Of a DNA stretch of 64,000 bases, positions 24,343-36,190 are shown piece by piece. The stretch is from positions 4,740,170-4,804,169 of the forward strand of contig NC_023758.2 in assembly GCF_000499845.2 (NCBI RefSeq), written 5' to 3'. Source of the stretch: Phaseolus vulgaris (Eukaryota > Streptophyta > Magnoliopsida > Fabales > Fabaceae). How positions within the stretch are numbered: the first letter of the stretch is position 1; each line of letters opens with the position of its first letter. The notes beneath the pieces are model-generated. The model made no database searches. It worked only from the letters and a program-made list of their open reading frames with translations, and was not told where the DNA came from. The position numbers and the translations under genes are program-made.

Positions 24343-25753
24343 GTATTTATATAGTTTACAGATTTTGTTATATTGAAATATCTGTATTTATATAGTTTAC
24401 ATGGTATGTTAACTTCTTAAGTTTTACCTTTTTAATATGTAATTTTGATTTTAACCCTAACGTATTTATATCAATTAGTGGTGACTTCTATTTTAATGCG
24501 TTTTATAATCAAATCATCAAAGCAAACTTATTAGTAATAAATAAGTTTTTAGAATTTGATTTTATTAATTTATGTTTTCTATTTAGATTTATAAAAATTA
24601 AAGTTGTTTTTTTTAAAGAAATTAACTTTATTTCAATTTATACTTAGTGTGCAATTTATTTAAAATTTCTTTTAGAAAAAAAAATTATTGGTACTAATGT
24701 TGATAAAAGAAATATTTTAGAATAAAAATATATTTATATTATACTTTATCGTAAATTTTCTATTTGAATTTATACTTGAAACTATAATTTTTAAATGATT
24801 ATATTTAAAATTAGGAAAAAATAAAAATTATTTATAAAATGGATAATAATACGTAGGATTTTGACGACCAAAATAATTACAAATAATAAAATACTAATAT
24901 AAATAAAATAAATGTAATATATTAATCTTATATGAATATATAAATATTTTATCACAAAATATATACATCTTATAGAATAAATCTAAAAAAGAATATAATA
25001 AATCTTAAAGCGAATAATTTTTAAATTAAGGTAATAAAATATTAAAGAAATAAAATATGTAAACCTTAATCTCCAGATAAAAGAATTATAACTCAAAGGA
25101 ATTACTTGACTATAACAAATGATTATCATGAATCCACAACATGCACTCTCTCTCCTTTATTTCCGTAATAGTCCAACAATGTAGATCAAATTTGAAATAA
25201 GAAGATTATAGTTTTATTTAATATTGACTTTGTTAGGTGCAAACTTTCAGTATCATTTTATGACACTAATTTACTACCTGATTTTATAAATTGAAATTTC
25301 ATAAATAAAAAATTGGTGGCCTGATAATTAATAAACTTTTATTAAAATAAAATCTAAAATTAAGTCTAATACCATATTAAAAAATAAATTTAAATTTAAT
25401 TCAACCATATAAAATAAGTTTATAAAGTAAGATTTACCTTCGCTTTAAATTTAATTCAATCTTATAAAATTAGTTTGTAAAATAAGATTTATATTCGCTT
25501 ATATTTTATGAAATATTCTAACCTCTAGTCGAGACGGTAGAATAATTTCATACTCCAATACAATTTCCTTTCATCTCAGTTTTTTTCAATGTTGGTTTTG
25601 ATGTAATAGAAACCCTTTTCATTAAGATAGCTTGAAATGTGTTTCTTGAAAGAAAACTAGTTTAGGTATACGATAACTTTGGTAACATAATGAGAAGTGA
25701 AGTAACTAGCTAGCCACAGGCATAAAAATGAAAAAATAAAATGGAAGTGTTGC
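24343..25753. other. AT-rich intergenic DNA
   Basis: Very AT-rich, with no supported gene. Close to the array edge, GTATTTATATAGTTTACA occurs twice (about 24343 and 24386). The right part would include the 3' UTR of the EPFL gene. Confidence 0.5.
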
Positions 25754-26180
25754 CTAAGGTGAAAAAATGTTGCTCTGGCACATACACTTCCACGCTATGG
25801 GATAGTACTTATTCTCTTCCTCTGCCATGGTTTTGATTGTCACCTCAACTGGCACACAGGGCTTGCAATGGTTGCACTTTGTTTGACATGTAGCAGGAAA
25901 TGAACCTAACCTAGGATTTCCTTTCCTTCCTTCATGTGGGTTCAAGCTCCTCTTGTATGTTGCTGGGGCAACACTTTCCTGAAAGAGGACATTCAAACTT
26001 AGAAGAACACAGTGGTGAAAAATAAGAAATGAAAAGAGAGAGAAGTTTGATGGGAAATGAGAGATGAACTGGTGCAGGTGAAGGAGAAGTTGAGAGGTTT
26101 CTGGAATGGAGTTGGGAAGCATGGTTTAGGAGGATGAGGATGATGACAGTGAGTGCTGTAGGCTTTGCTGCTACTTCCAT
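25754..26180 (-). CDS. EPIDERMAL PATTERNING FACTOR-LIKE secreted peptide (EPFL4/5/6/8-like)
   Basis: Two exons, 26180-26070 and 25978-25754, give a 111-residue precursor. Residues ~1-25 form a signal peptide (hydrophobic core LTVIILILLNHAS). The mature C-terminal domain has six cysteines, at 68, 72, 75, 78, 102 and 104 (ATCQTKCNHCKPC ... AWKCMCQ), and a YYPIAWKC segment. This pattern fits the EPFL4/5/6 (CHALLAH) type rather than the eight-cysteine EPFL1-3 type. Family members are apoplastic ligands for ERECTA-family receptor kinases and TMM, acting in stomatal patterning, stem growth and organ shape. The intron is only 91 bp, with a GTTCAT donor and a TTTCAG acceptor. This choice keeps the frame and removes the in-between frame-incompatible sequence, but the donor is weak. 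EPFL8 is an alternative assignment. Confidence 0.85.
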
Positions 26181-27064
26181 GTCTCTTTAAGAGATGGTTT
26201 TGGTTGGTATTTGAGTTACATGTGAATATTATATGGAGCAGGTTGGGAGCAGTTGAAACATTTGTGTCAAAGGAAATGGTCAAGATGGCCCCCACATGTG
26301 TGACACTGTCATCATTCTATGTCTCCACACAGAATCACTCTCACAACCATCACCAATGGATATCACATTCTGACTTCTCCCTGTGGCTCACCCTATTTTC
26401 ATTCAATTCTACACTCAATCACATGCTCAGTCAAATGCTGACTCAGAATACAACACCCTGCATCTTAGCAGAATTATCAAAAGTCATAGTAGTTTTTGTT
26501 ATATTCTTCAATTATAGATCTTAACTAAAAGTATGCATTCACTTTGAGCCAGTAATCCATGGATTTCTAGTTGAGTTTATGTTATTGTTTTTCCAATTTT
26601 ACGCATCTCTTTTATATTTTGTGTTATTTTTCATCTCTATGTGAACTTGTTTTTAGTATCCATTCAAGATATTTAAACTATTTTGATATGAGAAAGAAAA
26701 TAATAGAATTGATATATTTAATGTTTATTTTTTATTAAGATATTTTTTAAATTGGTTTTTATCTTATCAATATAAGCTTTTAACTAATTGGATCCGATCT
26801 ATCACTCCACACAATCCTCCAATCTCATGTCCAAGTCTTAGAAATTTATTAATCGAATTCCACCTATGACACTACACAACTCTCTCAAGTCTTAATGAAG
26901 ACTTATTTTAATAAAGTCAGCATTCTACTTTTTATTTTTTAAACTTAACTTTATACTTCTATGTTTCCTAAACTGACTTTTATACTTAATGCATTTTATT
27001 TTATCTTTCAAACTCATTAACTTTATAATATATTACTCTTGCTCCAACATACCTTGGAGAAAAG

Positions 27065-27472
27065 GCAATCATCGTAAAGTATAACTTGGTGATAATTTTG
27101 ATTGGACTGAGCATTGAGTTCAGCATCATTCAAGTTCTTAACTTGAAGTGGTTTTGTTTTAGTGGATTGAACATTGGAATCGACATCATTCAAGTTCTAA
27201 ACTTGAGATGATTTTATTTGAGTGGATTGAGCATTGGGCTTGACACCATCCAAATTTTTTATTTGGGATGATTTTATTTGAGTGAACTCAACATTGTGTT
27301 GGACACCATCCAAGTTCTTGACATGGGATGCTTCTTATTTGATTGGACTGACAATGAAGTTGACATCATCCAAATTATTATTGACTTGGATTGTTTTTTA
27401 ATAGTGGATCGAGTATTTTGTTCGACATCATTCAAGTTCTTGACTTTGGATGATTTTATTTGATCGGTAAAT
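27065..27472. repeat. 60-bp minisatellite, about 6.5 copies
   Basis: The motif GACATCATTCAAGTTCTTGA with variants recurs with anchors at 27124, 27184, 27244, 27304, 27364 and 27426. This is exactly 60 bp apart for five steps, then 62. Copies are diverged (roughly 75-85% alike by eye). Because 60 is a multiple of three, open frames of 61 (+) and 88 (-) codons persist across it, but they show no other sign of coding. Confidence 0.85.
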
Positions 27473-27500
27473 TGTTTCCGCCCCATGAATGGTATGCTGA

Positions 27501-27808
27501 GAATTACTTCCTTCACCCCTATTTTTAAACCTGCACCCACTAAATGACCAAATTACCCCGTCCATTTCTCTCGTACTTCGCCCATCACCGCAGAACACAC
27601 AAAAATGTGTTGTAAAAAGCTCATTTCAAAAAATATATTTCGGAAGATATTATATATGTTCTAAAAAATTATTCTTTTTTTATTTATTTTTTCTGAAAAA
27701 TTTGTTTTTGGAAAAATTTATAGAATAAATAATTTAAAAAGGATAAAAGAGTCTTTTTGATAGCTGTGTGGGTGCAATTTGAAAATTAGAGAATGCAGGA
27801 AGCAATTC
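27501..27808. mobile_element. Non-autonomous inverted-repeat element (MITE-like)
   Basis: The ends are imperfect ~40-bp inverted repeats: left GAATTACTTCCTTCACCCCT, right (reverse complement) GGAATTGCTTCCTGCATTCT. Both continue into a T-rich stretch followed by TGCACCCAC. The ~308-bp interior has no open frame. Target duplication is unclear and the superfamily was not determined. Confidence 0.65.
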
Positions 27809-27923
27809 CCTGTATATCTGTTTGCTTTTTCTGATACCCATAAAAATATCTGTTAATAAATGTCAGCAGTTGGGACCACTTCTGCTACTCATTCGAATAC
27901 ATTTTTTTAGTTAGAACCACGTG

Positions 27924-27969
<46 letters not shown>
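27924..27969. repeat. AT dinucleotide microsatellite
   Basis: Uninterrupted (AT)n of about 22 repeats in intergenic DNA. Confidence 0.95.
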
Positions 27970-27972
<3 letters not shown>

Positions 27973-28029
27973 TATAAAATAATAAATGGATATAGCGAGC
28001 AGAAAATATTGCAGAAGATGACCGACAAA

Positions 28030-28080
28030 AACACGTGTCTGGCTACGATTGGTGGGAGTGAGTCATTGCGTGCACGTGTC
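28030..28080. promoter_or_regulatory. Pair of CACGTGTC G-box/ABRE-like motifs
   Basis: Two CACGTGTC elements occur about 40 bp apart (ACACGTGTCTGG near 28031 and GCACGTGTCAAT near 28072). Paired ACGT-core boxes are typical of ABA or light-regulated promoters. They sit ~1.1 kb upstream of the sorting receptor start, so linkage to that gene is inference. Confidence 0.35.
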
Positions 28081-29201
28081 AATCTCCTATTTGGTACACT
28101 AATAATTCAGAATATAACACTATATCAAATTAAACCCAGAAAGTCATTAGGCTAACTACTATAGTAGTATTGCATGTATATAACTTTTCTCATATTTCAC
28201 TTTTACCCCCAAATAAATTTTCTGGAAAAAAAAGTTCAATATTTTATAATTCAAAAGTTAACAGCATCACGTTTCATCCTATTAATTGATTAGAGAATAT
28301 TTAATAATATTTTTTAAAAGTCGATTAAATAAAATATACATTTTGAATAATTTATCCTTATAATTTTTTAATGCATGATATTGTAAGAACAACCTTAACT
28401 GCTATTGTCTTATATTTCCCTTCCTTCTTATTATATCAGTAATATAAACATTTAAGGAGAGACAAAATCTATAATCTTAGTTGAAGATTTGTTATCATCA
28501 TGTATGAGTAATAGAGTGGGAGTGGTTACTAAACTTTTGGGCATTATTACTTAAACAATTACATCTGATTCTCTTTTTAGAGATAAATAATTTATGAAAT
28601 ATTCGTTAGAAAGTTTTCCATCAATAAACATTTAATGTTATTATTTGTTGAGGAATATATAAATAGTTTATCCAATGAAAATATATATGCAATTACCTTT
28701 GTTTCAGTGTTTGATTTTGGCATAATTTTATGCTTGGCTACTACTTTAGGAATATCTTTTGATTCAACAGAAAAGAAAAATACCTTTATTAATATTATTA
28801 ATTTTCAAATAATCAGTTGCTTTATTGTGGATCATATATTCTGATTTGAATTATGAACTAGAGAGAAATTTAGTCTTCCTTGTGGTAAAATTTTATAAAT
28901 TTATGAATATTTATATTAATTTTTGCATAACACGAAAAAAACATGGGTTCGGTATATTTTTAGTTATGACAAGAACAGTGAAATAGAAAGGGTGAGAGAG
29001 AGAGAGATTGATTATGAGTTGAGAAAGCATTGAGACGAAGAGTGGAAAAATAGGCAACACAAAACACAACACAGCTGATGATAGAGATGATCAATGATTT
29101 TGTTGTTGTGAAAGAACACAGTACTAGAAGCAGCAGTTGCAACAAATAAGGTTGTTTGAGAGAGTGGTTGGTGTTGAAAAGAGGAAAAAGAAGAAGAAAA
29201 G

Positions 29202-32200
29202 ATGAAGATTTGGAGATGGTTGGTGAGTTTGTTTGTGGGGCTAGTGTTGCCTGTGTCAATAATGGGTCGATTCGTGGTGGAGAAGAACAGCCTGAGAGTG
29301 ACGTCGCCGGAGAAAATAAGAGGCACTCACGACAGTGCCATCGGGAACTTCGGCATCCCTCAATACGGTGGTAGCATGGCGGGGAACGTCGTTTACCCAA
29401 AGGATAACAAGAAAGGTTGCAAAGAGTTTGAAGACTCTGGAATTTCCTTCAAATCAACCCCCGGTGCTCTTCCCACCTTTGTTCTGCTCGATCGTGGAAG
29501 TAAGTTTCTTTCTTTTTTTTGCTTTTTTTCTTTCCCACTTCATTCATTGTCTTCTTCACAAACAATTTCTAATTATACTTGGATGAAGTTCTATTTTAAG
29601 GGTAAAAAGAGGGCCCCGGTTGCCCCAATTTGTTTACTTGAAAGTTGGATAATGATATTTATCATTTATGTCTTGAGCTTTTGTTTTATAGCAGCAAAAA
29701 GTTAGAAATTTGCATGCTTGGTTTGGTTTGGTTTGTGTGACCTAGAACTAAAATGTTAGTCATCTCATGAGTAGGAGTGTTCTTTGTGTCCTTTGCAGGT
29801 TGCTTCTTTGCATTGAAGGTTTGGAATGCCCAGAAGGCTGGAGCTTCTGCTGTTCTTGTTGCAGATGATGTTGAGGAGCCCTTAATAACTATGGACACGC
29901 CTGAAGAGGATGGTTCATCTGCTAAATATGTGGCGAACATAACTATACCGTCTGCTCTTGTTGGAAAAAGTTTTGGTGAAAAACTAAAGGATGCCATAAG
30001 TGGTGGGGACATGGTCAATGTAAATCTTGATTGGAGAGAGTCTGTCCCTCACCCAGATGATCGTGTGGAGTATGAGTTGTGGAGCAACAGCAATGATGAG
30101 TGTGGAGTTAAGTGTGATATGTTGATGGAATTTGTGAAGGATTTCAAGGGTGCTGCGCAGATACTCGAGAAAGGTGGTTACACTCTGTTTACACCCCATT
30201 ATATAACTTGGTACTGTCCTCATGCTTTCACATTGAGCAAACAGTGCAAGTCTCAATGCATAAATCATGGAAGATATTGCGCTCCAGACCCTGAGCAGGA
30301 CTTCAGCACAGGTTATGACGGGAAAGATGTGGTTATTGAAAATTTAAGACAGCTATGTGTTTTCAAGGTGGCAAATGAAAGTGGAAAGCCTTGGGTCTGG
30401 TGGGACTATGTCACTGATTTTCAAATTAGATGCCCCATGAAGGAGAAAAAATACAATAAGGAATGTGCAGATGCTGTAATTAAATCACTGGGTAAATGAA
30501 TCATCATGGCGTGTTATTTTTTCTTACATTTGTTGATCATGAGTTTACAATAATATTTATTCAATACATGCAGGTCTTAATATTGAAAAGATTGGGAAAT
30601 GCATGGGAGATCCAGATGCTGATACTGATAATCCTGTCTTGAAAGAAGAGCAAGATGCCCAAGTACTTTCCTTTGTAATTGCTATTAATTCATTATATCA
30701 ATGCAGTAATATATAGATATCTAACAGAACTAGTTTTTTTAGATTGGAAAGGGATCACGAGGTGATGTTACGATCTTGCCTACTCTTGTGGTCAATAATC
30801 GACAATATCGAGGTTTGTACTGTATGCTACTGTGATAGTTTGTGATCTGGATTCCGAATGCTAAACAGAATCTTTCCAGGAAAATTGGAGAAAGGGGCTG
30901 TTCTAAAGGCTGTATGTTCTGGCTTTGAGGAAACTACTGAACCAGCTGTTTGCCTGAGCACTGGTACAATTTTTTATTTTCTTTGGTTCACATAAATGTA
31001 CTTTGTAGACTTGTTTAGGTGCAGACTTGATTCTTTCCAACTGGTATACCTTTTTGGGGCAGATATGGAGACAAATGAGTGCTTGGCAAACAATGGTGGT
31101 TGTTGGCAGGATAAAGCAGCTAACATCACTGCATGCAAGGTAATTTATCTGTGAAAATAACTTACTGAAGAAAGAGCAAAGTCGGGTTATAGTTTTTTAT
31201 TTTCTTACGAATGTTTGTATCTGATCAGGATACATTCCGTGGGAGAGTATGTGAATGCCCCCTGGTGGATGGTGTCCAATTCAAGGGAGATGGTTATACT
31301 ACTTGCGAAGGTTAAAGGCTTTAAACTTCACTTTTCTGTCTGCATAATTTACTTTCAGGAGGGTTCTGTTTGGCATTCCATGTTTATTTCCTTCACTTGT
31401 ATGCTGTGTGGAGCAGGATGCGATGATCCTTTTGTTGTTGTGGGAAATTTGCTTTTCTTTTATTCCTATTGAGCATTTTAATTATAACTAGTGTCTTCTG
31501 CGTTTGCAGCAAGAGGACTTGGGCGTTGCAAGATAAACAATGGAGGCTGTTGGCATGAGTCCCGGAATGGACATGCATTTTCTGCTTGTTTGGTTAGTAA
31601 ATATTAAATTTCTGGACCCAACTCCACTGAACTTATTTATTCTCCAATAAATGTTGTTTTAATGGTTGAAGATCTATTGGATTTTATACCCATATTTCAT
31701 GAATTGTTATTGGAACAGGATAACGGAGGGGTCAAATGCCAGTGTCCCACAGGGTTTAAAGGTGATGGTGTCAAAAATTGTGAAGGTGAGAGATACTTGT
31801 ATTATTTTTTCTCTTAATATTTTTCCCGAAACCTTTTTGGGTTTTATGGACAGCATGTAAATACTATATACATAACATATCCAAAATAGAATCCCGAATT
31901 CGGTTTGTATGGCCTGTTTGAAGAAGTTTCTCCATAAGCTCATGAAAAATAAAAGAAAAATTTGAAATTATCTTCTCTAAGCTAATATTAGCTTACATAA
32001 GTTTAAAATAATAGGAAAATTATGCGGGATAACTTCTACGTATTAGTTTATACATAAGTTAATTTTAGTTTATGAAGAAAAGCCAATTTGAACTTTCCTT
32101 CTTGTTTTTATTTCTTAGAAGGAGCTTATGGAGAAGTTCATCCAAACATGTCTCGAATACTCTTATGTTTTCTATAAATACGTAGAGAAATTTATGTGCA

Positions 32201-32978
32201 TTCCTACCTTGGTCAAAATTATCTTCCTCCATCTTTTCTTGATGAGATGTATTGTCCTCAGAGTTTGTTTAATAGGGGAAACTGCCGATACCTAGTGAGT
32301 GTTTTCCATACAACTGGAGAAAAATGAATACCTGAAATGTTTCATCTTTACAGATATTGACGAATGCAAAGAGAAGAAGGCTTGTCAGTGCCCTGATTGT
32401 AGCTGCAAGAATACATGGGGCAGCTATGACTGCAGTTGTAGTGGAGATCTTCTGTATATGAGGGACCACGATACCTGCATAAGTGAGTTAAATACTCAAG
32501 ACATTTTACTCGATCTTTCACTTGCATATGCTTGTTATAAGGCCTGTTTCATACCCTCTACTGGATTACCTACAGGTAAAACTGGAAGTCAGGGAAGATC
32601 TACTTGGGCTGCATTTTGGCTGATTCTACTTGGCGTAGTTATGATTGCTGGTGGGGCATTCCTTGTGTACAAGTATAGAATAAGGGTAAGCTCTGCTGCT
32701 TTCTTTCACTTTGGTGTTGTTATTGGATGCATAAAGCTGGAATTCTGCATTAGAGTGTGCTGAGTTGCCCAACACTCCAAGCGCATATAACTAAAAAATT
32801 GGCTCAAATCAAGACACAATGATGATTTATTCAGTTTTATAGGATACAAATTTAATGGTGTTATTTTGTGTTTTTGCAGCAATACATGGATTCCGAAATC
32901 AGAGCAATCATGGCACAATATATGCCCCTGGACAGCCAAGCAGAAGTTCCAAATCATGTCAATGATCAAAGAGCATGA
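29202..32978 (+). CDS. VSR: Vacuolar sorting receptor (BP-80/VSR family)
   Basis: Twelve exons: 29202-29499, 29799-30491, 30574-30662, 30743-30812, 30880-30963, 31063-31139, 31229-31310, 31510-31592, 31719-31785, 32354-32482, 32576-32685 and 32880-32978, giving 626 residues, the usual family length. In order: a signal peptide (~1-22); a protease-associated domain (~50-165, with [20 protein letters not shown]); the VSR-specific cysteine-rich domain ([26 protein letters not shown]); three EGF-like modules, the last being calcium-binding ([13 protein letters not shown]); one membrane span (~569-589); and a short cytosolic tail. The tail holds the tyrosine sorting signal YMPL (608-611) and an IMAQ acidic-side motif used for AP/clathrin recycling. 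VSRs carry NPIR-type vacuolar cargo from the Golgi/TGN toward the prevacuolar compartment. All cysteine modules look intact. A MITE sits in intron 9. Confidence 0.97.
31910..32151. mobile_element. MITE-like inverted-repeat element in VSR intron 9
   Basis: The left end GGCCTGTTTGAAGAAGTTTC and the right end (reverse complement CATGTTTGGATGAACTTCTC) form ~30-bp imperfect terminal inverted repeats, both continuing into CATAAGCT. The ~240-bp element is non-coding and lies between exons 9 and 10. No clear target-site duplication was found. Confidence 0.7.
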
Positions 32979-33848
32979 AAGGAAAACTAGGCCAATCACT
33001 CTACTGGGGTTTCAGCATGGGTGTGGTTTTTTCCTGTACCATGTTTGAGCCATTTTGAATTTAGCAGACTGTATCATATGGAAATGTAGCATTCTATATA
33101 CTTAGAGGGCAGAGTGGGGTGCTATATCTCTGGATTCTAGGATTTCTGCTTTACCAGAAACGTTCTTCCACGCCAAGATTGTAACTTATCGTGCTGTAAT
33201 ACATGCAAGTTAACTTTTAAAACTTGTTCCTTTGCTCTGTAGTGTGTAGTTACTACTCATGTTCTGTTTTAGTTTTACCACCTTTGTGGAGGCTGCCTCA
33301 AAATTGCCTTCGAGATCTCAACTTCTGTGAATTAATGATTTCAATATTACTGTCACATTCTGAATGCCAACAGTTTATTGGTAATATCTTCACCAATCAA
33401 AGTATTGTTTATTGATAAAAGGAAAATAAGATTACTAAAAAATGGGACATTTGGTTTCTATGAAAATCTACATAAATATTTCTGACAGTTTTTACCAACT
33501 AAACGAAACTTAATCATTCCTAATATACGAATCATAATTTACAAGATTCACCATTTTCAGAAATGAAAAATTTATCTGTTGTAAAAGGAGAAAGTTAAAT
33601 ATTTGTGACACAATAAAAATTCATCGGTCTATAATTATAATTTGGTTTATAGCATTCAAAGTTATAGTGGTCACATGTAATTTTGATTTGCCGTGTAAGT
33701 TATTTTTAGTAACTGGAAATTCGTGAACTCCTTTATTAGAAAACTTTAAAAAAATAATATCCAAAATTGTTTGGACATAGAAAAATTTGGGATTTGGGAT
33801 CCTTAAAGTATAGTACTACATTCCACCTCTTGATTAGTATCTTATCGC
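32979..33848. other. 3' UTR and intergenic DNA after VSR
   Basis: The first few hundred bases are the probable 3' UTR of the sorting receptor gene. The rest is AT-rich and leads into the foldback element. No gene is supported. Confidence 0.5.
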
Positions 33849-36190
33849 TCAATTCCCTATCTAGCACCATTTACATCTTTATTTCTCTATCTAGCATCCT
33901 TTTGTTTTTATTTCCCTATCTAGCACCCTTTTGTTTTTATTTCCCTATCTAGCACTCTTTTATTTTTTATTTCCCTATCTAGCACCATTTTAAAAATAAA
34001 TAAATAAATAATAAATTATTATTTTTTTAATAATTTTAATTTTGAATGCATTAAAACATAAATATTTTTAATGTTTAAAATAATTAGAAATATAATTAAT
34101 GAATAAATAAATGAGTTTTTACAAAATAAAAATAAAAAAGTAATAAATTAAAAAATGTTTAGTTTAAATTTTTTTTTAAAATGAAGAAAATAAAAAATTA
34201 AACTATACAACAACATAAAAGTTGAATCTATAAATATAAATTAATATTTATTTTTATTATTATTGATGATATAATCATGTTAATTTCAAGTAAAAAATAC
34301 AGGACATAATTATTAAAAAACCAAAGTCAATTAGTATTAATTAATAGTGAACACATAAATAATATTGAAGTGTCTACCCTAAATGCAAAATTCTAAAAAA
34401 AAGCTAATGCAAATGCTACACTTAATGCTACACTGAATGCATTAAAAAATAAATATTTTTAATGTTTAAAATAATTAGAAATATAATTAATGAATAAATA
34501 AATGAGTTTTTACAAAATAAAAACAAAAAAGTAATAAATTAAAAATGTTTAGTTTAAAATTATTATTTTTTAAAATGAAGAAAATAAAAAATTAAACTCT
34601 ACAACAACATAAAAGTTGAATCTATAAACATACATTAGTATTTATTTTTATTATTATTGATGATGTAATCATGTTAATTTCAAGTAAAAAATACAGGACA
34701 TATTTATAAAAAAAACCAAAGTCAATTAGTATTAATTAATAGTGGACACATAAATAATATTGAAGTGTTTACCTAAATGCAAAATTCTAAAAAAAACTAA
34801 TACAAATGTTACACTTAATGCTTAAAAATGAGAAGAAAAAAATGCAAAAATATACAAGTCTAGAAAATAAAAACAACAACAATAAAATAAAAACAAAAAC
34901 CATAAATAAATAAATAAATAAAGATTGCAGAAAAAATAATAATAACTAAAAACATAAAAGGTATAAAATAAAGGAAAAACAAAATAAGATAAAGATAAAA
35001 GATATAAAAAAAATCAAATAAATCAAAACAAGATAAATATAAGAAATATAAGACGATACTAAATAAGTATATGTTGATCATAAAAAGGAAAATAAATAAG
35101 AGATGATCATTCATTTAATATGTTTCTAGTTATTATTATTTTTTCTGTCATTCTTTATTTATTTCTATTTATGTTTTTATTCATTAATTATATTTCTAAC
35201 TATTTTAAATACTAAAAATATATTTTTTTAATGCATTCAAAATTAAAATTATAAAAGAAATTACTGGATTGTGCAATTCTCGTCATTAATTATGTTTCAT
35301 TTTGCACAAACTATTTAATGTACCACTGAAGAAAATATCAAATGAATGATCATTTTTTATTTATTTTCCTTTTTATAATCAACATATACTTATTTAATAT
35401 CGCTTTATATCTCTTATCTTTATCTTGTTCGAATTTTTTTATATCTTTTATCTTTACTTATTTTGTTTTGCCTTTATTTTATATCTTTTATGTTTTTAGT
35501 TGTTATTTTTTTTTCTGTCATTCTTTATTTATATCTATTTTTTGTTTTTATTTTATTGTTGATGTTTTTATTTTCTATACTTATTTTTTTAGTCTCATTT
35601 TTAAGCATTAAGTGTAACATTTGTATTAGTTTTTTTTAGAATTTTGCATTTAGGTAAATACTTCAATATTATTTATGTGTCCACTATTAATTAATACTAA
35701 TTGACTTTGGTTTTTTATATAAATATGTCCTGTATTTTTTACTTGAAATTAACATGATTACATCATCAATAATAATAAAAATAAATACTAATTTATGTTT
35801 ATAGATTCAACTTTTATGTTGTTGTAGAGTTTAATTTTTTATTTTCTTCATTTAAAAAAAAATATTTTAAACTAAACATTTTTAATTTATTACTTTTTTA
35901 TTTTTATTTTGTAAAAACTCATTTATTTATTCATTAATTATATTTCTAATTATTTTAAACATTAAAAATATTTATTTTTTAATGCATTCAAAATTAAAAT
36001 TATTAAAAAAATAATAATTTATTATTTATTTAATTATTTTTAAAATGGTGCTAGATAGGGAAATAAAAAATAAAAGAGTGCTAGATAGAGAAATAAAAAC
36101 AAAAGGGTGCTAGATAGGGAAATAAAAACAAAAGGGTGTTAGATAGGGAAATAAAGATGTAAATGGTGCTAGATAGGGAATTGAGCCGAC
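33849..36190. mobile_element. Foldback-type element with long inverted-repeat arms
   Basis: Left arm ~33849-35117 and right arm ~35340-36190 are inverted copies around a ~220-bp centre. The tips are GCTCAATTCCCTATCTAGCA and its mirror TGCTAGATAGGGAATTGAGC. Each tip carries five 29-30-bp tandem repeats built on TATCTAGCACCCTTTTG (left anchors at 33858, 33888, 33917, 33946 and 33976). The left arm also contains an internal ~389-bp tandem duplication (starting at ~34049 and ~34438). Long arms with subterminal short tandem repeats define foldback (FB) elements. ATCTTAT is present on both flanks (33839-33845 and 36191-36197) and may be part of a target duplication. No transposase is seen. The 84- and 89-codon open frames in the inner arms are mirror images of one another and are not genes. 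Confidence 0.85.

Larger units (their letters stand above)
26181..29201. other. Intergenic region with minisatellite, MITE and promoter of the VSR gene
   Basis: No gene is supported. It contains the EPFL promoter, a 60-bp minisatellite (27065-27472), an inverted-repeat element (27501-27808), an AT microsatellite (27924-27969) and, near 28030-28080, two CACGTGTC boxes. A GA-rich stretch just before 29202 is probably the 5' UTR of the sorting receptor gene. Confidence 0.5.

Noticed and set aside
28635..28844. A 69-codon plus-strand open frame upstream of the VSR gene
   Set aside because: No recognised motif, AT-rich composition, and it lies within what is probably the promoter region of VSR.
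32299..32763. A 154-codon open frame overlapping the VSR gene
   Set aside because: It reads from intron 9 through exon 10, intron 10 and exon 11 without splicing. The spliced VSR frame explains the conserved part.
34860..35611. Two hydrophobic open frames (84 codons minus, 89 codons plus) with matching MNDH(L/F)LFIFLF starts
   Set aside because: They lie in opposite arms of the foldback element and are mirror images of the same AT-rich DNA, so the match is due to the inverted repeat, not to two genes.
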